In this document: piece after piece, positions 40,601-52,600 of the stretch | Layout of the letters: every line of letters begins with the position of its first letter | Position numbering within the stretch: the stretch's first letter is position 1 | Assembly (NCBI GenBank): GCA_034008185.1 | Contig: CM067082.1 | Span: 105,953,311 to 106,017,310 of the forward strand | Reading direction: 5' to 3' | Length of the DNA stretch: 64,000 bases | From: Gorsachius magnificus | Lineage: Eukaryota > Chordata > Aves > Pelecaniformes > Ardeidae | Translations under genes and position numbers: made by a program | The notes under the pieces: generated by a model | Databases searched by the model: none | Seen by the model: the letters and a program-made list of their open reading frames with translations, nothing else | What the model was told of the DNA's origin: nothing

Positions 40601-43600
40601 CACAAACAATCAGAGAACATCTGCTAGAAAGCATTTTAAAATGAAATCTGACCTACAATTCAACTCTGTGGCAGTGGTTTGACTGTTTAAATAAATGCAT
40701 GCCCTTTAAATCTTAAATTATGAGATAGTTTGTTGAAAGTGTAATGTATTTAGCTTTTATCTAATAACCTCCAGAAATGTAATCAACCCCTCCTTAAAAC
40801 AGTTCTGAAAGAAATGGCAAAAATGAAAAAAGGCTCCATTTTCATTAGTCATAAATAAAATGACAGCATCAACCTCTAGGGGTTCCGGAGATGTTCCATT
40901 GAGAAATTTTCCAGGACTCAATGTATGTGCTTTGGGAAGGTTAGTTTAGAAACATATCTGGTGTAAATATCATCGGTAAACACAAATCCATCCTACAGAA
41001 ATAAATTCCAGGTTTAGCTGGTTTTGTGCCTGTCACTATTTTGCTGGTTTCCACAGAAAGTTAAGTGGAAAAATCTAACCGCCTGTCCAAACATTATATT
41101 GTTGAGATTGCCAGGTGCTGAATGCATTTTCTGCATCATCCACATACAAACCTGAGTTTAAAATCAATACGTTCTGGTATTAAAGTCTCAAAGCGGGATC
41201 AGGGGTCTGTCATAAGGACAGACTTAATACTACTACTATTATCTTCAGAGCTTCTTTGGCCCCCTATACAGTAGTTTCCTTTTATTCACAGCATTTAGAA
41301 ATTAATGAGTTTTGCTTCATATGAAGAAATGCAGACTTCTTTAAATAATCCAGCAGGTACATTGACTCTGTGGTGCTGCCTGCCCACATGCTTGGACGGT
41401 ACTTATATTTTTCTAAACTTGGGGGAATTAGAGAGGGGAAGAGGTATCTTTTTGAAGTTTCATAGTCATTAAGCCCTTAAAGCACACTCTGAATAGCACT
41501 GAAGCCAACAACATATTTCCACTGACTTAAGTATTAAAGCCCTATCCACTATCAAGCAGACCCTCTGCTCTCTGATTGTTTATATACGTCCTAAAATTAC
41601 TCATTAGCAATCTATTGTTATGATCTCCTCCATTTTGTATACATTATTCACTGGCATGCAAATTGAAATTCAAACATCTGGATGTAATCTGGGCAGCCTC
41701 TGAAAAGCATATCTCTGAGTGATTTCCCTTACGTTTGAGCCTTACAGCTTAATTAGTCAACTTTTTAAGCCCATGAAATCATCATGCGCAAACCAGAATA
41801 TCTCTCAGCTAATGGCTCGTGGCGTGAAAGATCACTGCAACAGTTCCTTAATGACCTATAATTAGAAAAGGACTAAATGATAATATGCCAACAGCTCTGT
41901 ATAGACAGAAGGGAAGACAGATTGAAGCCTCTTTCATGTCATTTTTACTCCCATGAATAATCCTTATGGCCCTTTGAAGTTAGTAGTACTACCCGTATAC
42001 ATAAAGAATTACTCCTGAATAGGAATTAGGTTGGGCAAGGTCACTACAGACATTGGTATGGAAAGGTAGGTTGTACCAGAAATTTTCCTAGTTTAGACTG
42101 GGGAACAGTAAGTTTTCAGCAGGGTGGGATTTAGTTAAATCTGTGGAAATTAGCAACCATACTCACCAGTTGATTCTGGTAGGCGGTAACAGCTGTAAAA
42201 ACTGTCTCTGGAAAGATAAATGTCCTGAACTCTTCTGATTTCAGATTTAGCAAAGAAGCCGTGTGATCCTTCTTCTTAATAATGTGGACCCTTGGCTGGT
42301 ACTTGTGCATGGAGTTTAAAATGATCTGCAAGAAAGAGTGAGAAGGCACTGGCCTGAGAGGAAGGTTTGGCAGGACCCTCAAGGGCCATAAAACCACAGG
42401 GGAGAAAAAAGATCTAATTAACACTGCAGGGGAGACATCTGAAGTCTAACTAGGCAGGGGTTGATTTTCAGAGCAAAGTCTCCGTCTCCTTTGGACGGTT
42501 ACAGAAAATGAAGGTGGAAAAGCAGGCACCCCAGGAGCTGGTTTCCTCTCATTCCTACCCTGCTGGTGAGCACGTGTTTTTTGAAGCATAAATACCTGTT
42601 CCTACAGGTGAGGTGTTTTACATACAGAATTTGTTATTGCTAGAGTGTGCCCCAATTTGCAGATGTCAGCTGCAAGTGTAAATACATAACTCTTGAAAAG
42701 CTCAGGACCAAGAGGCCACACTTGCAAAAGCATACAGGTGCAGAATGAAAACAGCCAGGAACCCCTCAAAAAAACAGAAAAAAATAAAACCCAACCAAGA
42801 AAACACCACCGGCAGCAGCACAAACCAGCTGACCAAAAATAAAACTCCCCAGATCCTTTTACTGCAGCAAACCTTTAAAGCAAATGACTTCGTAGATGCT
42901 CTTTACCGCAGACTACCAAAAATGAGAGCAAGGAAGGAAACCAATACAGAACCCCAAAATGACAAGGTTTTGCCATTTTATCCTCATTAATAATTGTTTA
43001 CAAGCTCCCAAAATAATTCTAAACCTAACGTACCAACTAACCAATTTCAATGTTCGCTGGAGTCAAACAGAATCCCACTTGCTCCAGTTACCACTGGCTG
43101 GAGGCCTGTTTGGCTGCCTCTAACCACAGCATTACAATATAAGAATTAAATACAGAGCTCGGCTCACACCAGTCCTTGTTTTGGATATAATCACAGTCAC
43201 AAGACGAAATTGGCAATGGTGTGGGTGGTTCTATTTTGCAGGGGCCATAAGGACGTTAGAGCCAGCTCTGTACATCTGGAATAGCTAATGTGCATTCCTC
43301 GGGAAGCGTTAACTTCAGCTGAAACACAGCAGAAGTGGTGCAGTATTTCATGCTAACTCAGTCAATGAGAAAGGTTGCATGTTGCATTGGAGGAGGGAGC
43401 TTAGACGCAGCTTTGTCCTGGCTAAAATTTCCATCAGCGTTTTCTCTGCTGATCGTTCTAGGCCAAATATTGCTATGATTTGCACTGTGACTTTGGGGGG
43501 TGCAGACAGCATCAAGAAAGTCATTACAATGATGGGAAAACATCATCCTGAATGAGTTGCATGTCTGCTTTCATCAACTCAGGTCCTTTCTCAAATCACT

Positions 43601-46600
43601 TCACCATTTTGTACATGCGCACACACAGTGGCCATTGACCTTGCCGTTAATATCCTCAGCACCTTTCCCTCTCTCTATAAAATTTTGCCTTACCAGCCTA
43701 GTCACTTGGGCTACTCTAAGCAGCTGGAAAAGACATTTTAAAGGATGGTGTGTGGATGGCGATGAGCTTACTGAGGTGTTGGCCTGCAGAGCTTGGTGCT
43801 TCTCATTGCCTTTCACGGCCACGATATCCACTCCAGAGCATTACATCTGAGCTGCAGCTGAGCAGAAGGAAAAAAACGCTGTGACAGAGCAGCTCCCACA
43901 CGTGCCCTTCCCTTTCACTCCTCTGTGAATGCAAATCTTGATAATGAAACTCCATTTGTCAAACAAGACCACGTAATCTTTTATGAAAGTTTTCCGAAAC
44001 CAAAAGCGCATGTGGGTAACATGCCCTGCCACGATGCTCTACCCCCGCCTTCCCACCAGAGGCAAGTGGGGCCATTCAGGTACAAAACAAGTACCGAACA
44101 TAGCCAGGAGGTCGCAAAAGACCCACAGCCAAGGTTAAGGTCACTATTTCCTTTTCGTGAGGGCCTGTGTATGTAGGGCTCCCTCTGCATCCCTGCACCG
44201 GCTGCCGACGTTGCAGTACTCACTGATATTACACCCAGCAGAATACTGCACAAAGATACCCCTTAATACCCGTGCAGCTTCTTACGTTAGGACCATCAAA
44301 ACAGCCTAAAGGAGTTAGATACACAGGGTGCATCTCACAGAGTAGCCCCCAAGGGTGGTCTCAAAGTCCAAGCAGTCCCCTACCTGCATGGTGCAGCTAT
44401 CAGAAAATCCCTCATGCCGGCTCTGCGGTACTCATGCTGGTGTGCCTCGAGAGAAGCATCAGGTGACTGTATACTTATGGCAGCCCCCCAGCACATGCTT
44501 GCTGGAAGCACGGCATGGTCACAGGCCCCCAGCCACCCTACCTGCCCTCGTGAAGATGGCCAGGATCCATCCTTATGTGATCCTGCTTGCTGTAAGGTCA
44601 GGCAGGTTTGTAGGCATCTGGCTCCCACTGCCTCTGGTGACCAGTCTGTAGCCAATCTGGATGCCAGCTGCGAAATCCCCAAGGTGACTTTGAATTTGGG
44701 AACTATGCTGTGAATGCAGCTTCCACATTCACCAAAGAAGAGCGTTACCAGGCAAAGTTTGCTTTCTAAAAACAGGGAGGTTCCTAACTTCTGCCAGGTT
44801 GACTAAAAAAAACACACCTGGGCATAGCTCCCTGTGGCTATTCCAAACCTCCTGCTTTCACAGTTCCTTGTTGGCCATGTTCACTCCTTTGTGTTTACTT
44901 TTGCAAATGTTCATGTGTTTGAGTTTTGCTATCATAAATGCCAGAAAAGCAATTACAATAATGTATACACTCATGGTTCACCTCACCATAAACCAGAAAT
45001 GATGCCACCCCAACTAAGTGCAACCAAAAGTCCTAAAAGAAGTAGTCTGTGTGAAAAACATCACCAGAAATCTGGAAAAAAAATTCACGTTCATAAGTGC
45101 ACCGCAACCAGAAAAGTGGGAATGGCTTGGCTGTAAAAATCCAGCGACAGAAGCCATTTCCTTCCTCTGGTGAGGATATCTGAAAGTGTTTCCATGGAAC
45201 AAGCTGTATGTCATGCACACAGAGATAAGACTTCTGCCTGATGCTTGGGGAGAATATGTACATAGCTATGGGGTTATGCACGCTGCTGAAGATACACAAG
45301 CAGAGATGCTTGCCAACTCCAAAAGTCTTGGAATAGGAGAAAACAAACAAATGCTTCTCTTCTCTTCGGATTCCTTTTCAGGAAACGAACCACCCTACAA
45401 ATAAACCACCACAATTACCTTGCAACCAAAACAGCCTTCTGGAGGATGGAGAAAGCAAGCAACCACAACAAACTGGAATCAGGTTGGATCCAGCTTCTCT
45501 ACCTATAACTAGTCTTTAAACGAGTCTTTTAGGTCATTAAAACTTCCTCAGGAACCAACATGCCTTGTCAAGCATAATTAAAGTTTTAGAAGGTCAATTA
45601 AAAAGATCACGTCAGTGAAGAAGGGCTCTTGCAAACTGAAGGGAAAGGTTTCAAGAGGCATTTCATTTCTCCCCTTCTCTTAGTGAACGGGAGCTCAGAA
45701 GTGCCATCAGCCATAGCACAGGGAACCTGCCTTAAAGGCTCCAGAGAATGAATTTCTTCCTTAATTCTACTGAGCATCCAATGATGGTATTTACATAGCT
45801 TCAATAAGGCAGTATGTAAAACCAGGCACCCTAATTTGGAACATAAAAACCCACAAAATATTAAAAAGGGAGTACTCCGTGAAGGTGTAACACCGGTCAC
45901 GCAAATCTCAACATGGGATCAAGCCTTTGGGGCTTATTCTTCACCAAACACGCAAAACTTTCCATCGACTTCGGCTGCCCAAAGCCTTCACATAACGAAT
46001 GGGATCCACCTCTGCTGCTTCTTGGAAAGTTAATTGGGAGGCCTCATCTCAAACGCTACCAATCATTTTCTCCCACTGCCTGTATTTGAGACGATTACGT
46101 CTTCTTGCTCTGTCACATGTCTCTGTTCCCGACAGCTTCTCAGACCTACTTCTTTTTTATACTCATCTGGGCTTCTGGGAACTGCACTGCTCCTAACTAG
46201 TTTGCAATATATTGCTGCGAGCCCTTTATTAGAGGCACACATGGCCCCTGTTATGATGAAAAATACTTCTTTTTAAATGCGCGTGTATACTGCTCTATCA
46301 TCACTCAGTGATAGAGCCCACAAATCTTCAGCGTTGCCCTTCTACAGATTATGAAATAAAAGAGAGAGAGGGTGTTAAAAAAAAAAAAGGCATTCTCCAC
46401 CGGTCAGGAAGGGAACAATGGTGGGAACCGGATTCAAGAAAAATATACCCACAGGTGGATCTTTACAAAACACCACCATAGAGGCATCTGTCTGGGCTTT
46501 CTTTTGGGGATTTTGTTTTGGTTTGGTTTTGGGGTTTTTTATACTTTTGTTGTTGTTGCTTCCAAGACATATTTTAAGTGATCATGGCTGTGGTTCAACT

Positions 46601-49600
46601 CTTAGGTCTTGAAATGAGTAAAAATTCTCTTTTGGAGGAGAAGCCTTTGCACAGAAGACAGCTCAGGCAAAAGGCCACTGTCTCACACAGTCCAAAAAGG
46701 CAATAAATAGCACATGGAGGGGGGGGATTTCTGACACCGTGTATGCCACAATTATTCAGCTTTACAGGTTCGTTACCCCTATACATGCTTCAGAGTTCAA
46801 AATCATTCCTCTCTTCCCAACACCTCATTTAGTAACAGTGTCTTTACGCTCATTCTTCTTACCTGCCCCGTTCTCAGTCAGCAACCCTTTCAAAATCGTC
46901 CCCCTGCTCCTTCAGCCTTCCCCTGGGGAACCACCAAGCCCAGAGACAACACTTTTAGCTCTTCCTTTGCAATTTGGAGGTGCTACCAAGCCATTTCTGC
47001 ACTTAACAGGCACTTCTGGGGAAGGGACAAGATGGATGACACTTTTTCTTACCACCTACCACTAGACAGTCAGGTAGCTCAAGGAGTTGTCCCCGCTGAT
47101 GAAGCATAGCACGAGCCCATGGCCAGCAGCTCTGCATCCTATTTACCAGCTTCCAGCCTCAGTGACAACAAACTGGTGCTGATCAGAGCTGGGACCTGTT
47201 CTCTTTAGTGACCCAAGTCCACCCTGTAGCACCTTGACTTGTAGGTAGCCTACAGTTATTTCAAGGGTGACTGAGGCACACTTGTTTTTATAATTTGATA
47301 GCCCTTTCTTTGATGTCACATCAGTATTTTCTGCTGACTTCGTGCCCATGATGTGCTGACTCTGGAAGTACAAGAGCTCTTATTGATGGACCCAGCCCTA
47401 ACAGGTTGCCTGTAACAGGAGGGAGCTTCCAAGCACACATGGAAAAACATGCGAGCTTGCTAGCCAGTGCACGTGGCAGAGCATACTGCCAAGCCACAGC
47501 AAAATGCGGGCAGAAGCACGACAAAAAGCTCACCTGACTCCCTTCTCTCCCTTGCTTCAATGTTCGACTCCACCCGGAACTTGTCCCCAATGGATGTCCT
47601 GCCTCCAACAGCTGTAGGAGTGTAATTTGAACATTTGCATTGACCTGGGCTCTACCTTATGAAAGGTAAAGAAACCTGATTTCTGAAGTCACCTGTTCCT
47701 CTACAACAGAGATTAAACCCCAATGCGTTTAAGCTTCATGCAGTGTCCTCCTCCACTGTGGTACGAAGGGCTGGCCAAGAGAGGGGTAAGGTGGGGGCCA
47801 CGACAGCCTTTCCCCATTGTAGTCTCTCTCCCACAAACTTAATCCTGTGGCACAAGTGAGCGGTTGCCCTGTGACGATTCCTTTACCCTTTCCCACAAGG
47901 AGGGCTACTCACGTGGCCATGCTGATCCAGCTCGTTGTTGGTGAGTTTGACTTTTTCGAAGGACACCATCTGCTTCAGCAGTTGCTCTCCCGTGAATGGG
48001 GAGTCAGGGTGTACGTACAACCTAAAAAACACAGGGAAAAGGCCTGCTCGTAAAAGAATCTAACCTCTTGACTTGTGCACGGGCACCACTTCCATATGAA
48101 ATCAAAAAGCCCATAATATCTTGCTTTTGGGATATGTGGCGGTTTCACTGACGTGAATTTCCTGAGAGCTTAGAGTAATACAGAGCTGCTACTTGAACCA
48201 GACTCACACAGTGTCCTCCAAATTAATGAACGCCTGAAATATGACCATTAATGAAAGACAGTAAAGCAGATGACTCAAGTTGTTTAATTCACTGGAACGT
48301 AATGAAGAATCCCATGTGCAAGTGCTAGACTGCTCTCTAACCATACTTATTATCTAGTTATCTGAAACGGAGACATCAACTAATATTTGCTGTTGTATCT
48401 TTTCCCAAATGAAAAATTGATCATGTCTTTCCCCACAGCTGTATTAACAAGCACTTAAAATAACAATGACTACAGCTCCGAGAGAAAAAACATGGTGTCA
48501 TTAGAGAGATAATGGGGGAATGTAGATAAAAATGCATTTTTCTTTATATGTAACATTAAGCCGTGATAATGATTTTAACCTGCACTCGATCACACGTTAG
48601 CTGTGGTGACATCTGTTTATAAGAGGTTGAAGGCTGCAGTCCAGCACAGTGGTCTGACATGAAAAAATTAACTGCAGCTCTGCAATTAACAATCCACCAC
48701 TTGGGAAATTAAGCAGAAGAAAAGGAAGCACGGAAGACATGTACATACAATGATATATAACTTATGACTAGACTAATTACAAGTGCCAGGCTATTTAAAA
48801 ACCATGATTTTATAGGAATAATGTATTGCTGAAAATTATTTAACTCAAATGTTCTTTTGCGATAGTGAACCGAGAGCTGAAATAGACCTTCAGCTAGTGC
48901 AAACCAGGCCTGTTCTGCTTCTGCCGGTATTCGTTATCACTTGCTGAGGGCCTGAGGCTGATTTTGGGTGACGTCTTTGGCCACATGGATGGATTTCTTC
49001 CATTAGATGGGTGGGGCAGTGCTGAGATGCCGGGTAAGAAAGAGAAACATTTTTTGTTGTTGAGCTACCATTTTGGTTAGGCAAGAGGAGAATGGAAAAA
49101 CCACTACACCGTGGGGCATAACTCTCCGATAGACTATGCTGATCCCTAATCGAGGAATGCCCGTACCAAGACTCCGGGGAGCACAGCTCTGTTGCTCAAA
49201 GGGGAAGGAGGTTTGATCCTGCACTCTCCGTCTGTGCCAGCAGAATCCCCAGGACATAGTGAAACTAAAGCTTTACCAGCACAGCTCGCTTCAGGTCTGT
49301 GAGGTGTTTTCCTCACATTGATCCAAAGCACAGCTTGGCTGGTATAGCTATGGCCACAGGAGGGATGCTGAGCCAGGGTTCCTGTCGCAGTAAAAATATT
49401 CCTAGCATACAGGCGTTCTCACTGCTATTGACTCCGCTGATTGCGCCACCAGGCTTATGAAAAATTATGATTTATCTGAAACCCCAGGACCTGGAATCCT
49501 GTTATGTCAAAAGAACTTTCCCTCTCATAAAAAATAACTTTGCCTTCCTGTATAAAACTGGGAAAATCTCAATCTTTAGAGCCCTCACTTTGAGAAGGAA

Positions 49601-52600
49601 AAGGCAAGAGTCCCAAAAATATCCTGCAACTTTTCAGCCAGTCTTGCGATTTTTTTATTTTTTTTTCTTCTTTTTTGAGTCTGGCTGCTGATTTTGAATG
49701 TCTGGATAGCTAAGAATGTTTACAGTGATCACAGAGTGTCAGGCTCGGCAAGGTTTGGCTAATTGGGACCAAAAAGCCAAACTATTTCAAATATGTGCTG
49801 GGGAATGAGTAAAGATCTTCATGCCTCTAAATGCTGAGCACAACTGTTTTACACCACAGCCAGTTAGTGCTTGGCACCACTGTCGCGATACAAAGTGCCT
49901 GGATGTTAGTGAAGCGCTAACGGGAAAGTCACTGAAGGATGGGCACCTGAGTGTCGGTTACATAAAGGTACTAACAGACCTTGCTTTTCTTTACTGGTTT
50001 GCTACACGTCGATCCCACTTGCAACACATGGTTCCACCTGGTGACCTACACCTATCCACATGCTTCTCCTACAGCCTGAGCCTGCACACCTGGAGAAGAG
50101 GCTCGAAAACCGGACATCTCACCCTCTGAAGTACAAGTCGATGAGATCGCGAGCGTGCACAAGCAAACGGGCTAGAGAAATAAACGTGCACATTCCAGCA
50201 CGGCACACGAGGCTCCCCCAGAAGTTCGCACGGGCTCTGCTGCCTAAGGCTGGCCAGATGCGAGGGGCTGCTCGCTTCGCTTCACAAAGGCTTTAAGAGC
50301 CATATTTGGATGTGAATTTGCTCCACGGTATATAGTGTTTCGTGATATATGCAGGGTTTGGGTACTGCTCCCTCCTTGCATATTTTGGAATGCGACACCG
50401 CTCTCCTATTTAGTTAAACAGTTGGTCAGGTCCTACAAGCCCCGTGCGTGCTGCTTTTAATTACCTTAATGTCTCAAATGATTTACAAAATGTAGTACCT
50501 TTTAAAGGCTTCCTACCTAGGGTTCTCTGTAAGTGTGTCAACGCTATAACTTCATTAAACAAATGGTTATAGTAAAAAAAAAAACTTAAGAAAAGCTTTA
50601 AAAAGGTAAAAACACTTAAAAAAAAAGACAGACTTTTGAGTGAAAGAAATGAGGTGTAAAAGGAAGGAGAGTGAATAAAGGTACATGCTGTAACTTACTA
50701 ACCTGATCTTTCACTCAGTCTTAGCAATTTGGAAAAACAAACATTAAAAAAAAAATCACACAGGAATTCTATCACCGGATAGCACTTTAGGAGATTTACA
50801 AAAGACTGTCTGAAAAGTATTTTTATTTAAGTGTTCACTGCAACATAAACTCGTCTTAAACGTTGACAGCAGGAAGACAGGGATAAAACTGTTTTTTGTA
50901 GAAAGTTCCCCGAAGGGCTAATCTTTTCAAACAGAATCACAGAATACTTACTAATTTTTTTTAAAAAAATAAAAGCTGTCTTAGCATTGAAAGTTATTTT
51001 TATGATGGAAAGAGCAAAACACCTAGCGGGTTCAATCCTGCAAAGTCTTACACCCATGCATAACGTGACTCCGGAATAATTCCCCTGCTGCTGTTGTGCC
51101 CATGCAGACGCGGGCAGCGATGTGCGTGGGGAGACAGCACCCCGGTACCAGCCCCCAGATGCTGAGCATGCCTACGCTCCCTGCCGACACTCCTCAAGCG
51201 AGGGGAGCTAAAACTGTGCATTGGGAGGACAAGAAATCGTGAGTGATAACTTCATGAAGGGCTCCTGTTACTAGAGCAGGACCAAACCCGTTTCGCGGTG
51301 GGAGGAGTACTGCTTTTAATCTGTTCGAGCAAGACTGAGGCTTCCCACCTCGAAAGATGCATTAACACTCCAGAAAAAACACTAGTAATGCAAACAAACA
51401 TCGGTACGCTGAACCTCTTGGCATCCTTTTTCTCACCAAACAGGAGCAAAAGCAGCAGAAAGTTCATAAATGTATATGCAAGTACGGTTCATGCAAAGAA
51501 TAAGTAATCTTGTGCCTGGGCTATGGTCAATGGTCTTTTGGCCAAGCATGCCAAAAGTGAAACAGGAAAGGTACATGTTTGCAGACAGGGGCAAAACATT
51601 CAGGAAACGAAACAGCACAGGTATACATTTGCACATAGGGGCACTGACTCAACAAGGACCTTAAAGAGCTACCACAGAACGATGATAATAAACATTAAAC
51701 TCCAAGAAGGTTTGACCCCAGCTCTAAAACAGTCAGTAGGGCAGTTGCTAATTATTCCAAGGATCAATCTCTTGTCTTATGCTCTTATAGTTCCTCACTG
51801 AGCTAGTCTAAGCCAGATAGCATGAACTAGCTGTCTTTTTAAAGGTATCCCAAAAGGCACTTGAACAGAAAAATAAGGAGGGGAGAACCCTGCCTTAAAA
51901 CTATTTCTGTCCTTCCCTTATTTCTTCTTTTGATGCTGACTCTTTTGGAGCAGGATCCATGTTTTTCCTTTGGGTTTTGATCAGTGCCCATTACAATACG
52001 TCAAATGAAGCCCTCAGACGTTAACCACATTGCAAGAAGGAGTTTTTGGCCATGAAAACAAAGCCGACATAACTCCTAGGTTGCTGTCTTTAATCACAGC
52101 TTCTCTGCATGCACTTTTTGTTTGTTTACTTCCCTGAGCCGCCTTCCAGAGATCAGCAGTCAGCAAGATTTCAGCCCAACTATTTATATGAGGAAAGCAT
52201 GCAGGATTTGGTCCCTATACTCACACACACAAAAAAAGCGTGCTTCCATTTCTTGTGTTTCACTTCTAATTTCTGACTCTGTAATGAGCAAGTTCTTTTA
52301 ACCCGGGGCTAAGCCACCTGGAGCGGATCTGTGTGCCGGCTCAGAGCCCTCCACCAAAAGTTTCTTTGAAGCCAGAGAGGCATCCACATTATTTCCGTAT
52401 CTCCAGCTCTGACTCAGCAAAGCCGTTCGACATGTGCTTCAGCCTTACTGGACTCGGGGACTTAAGTAGGCACTGAAGTGCTGGGCTGAATACGATGAAG
52501 TGTGGGTCTCCGCTGGAGTGCCCTCCTACCGTACAGCCTAGGGCTGTAGCCTCAGTTTCCCAAGGCTGAAAGGAGCCAGTCATTAATGTAATTAATGGAA

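Larger units (their letters stand above)
38402..42166 (-). other. TBX20 intron 5 (3.77 kb)
   Basis: Contains a (GT)n run at 38517-38531, a T-run near 38843-38860, the CR1 fragment at 40091-40218 and a quiet AT-rich block at 41570-41960 with homeodomain-type cores. No additional exon is supported. Confidence 0.85.
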
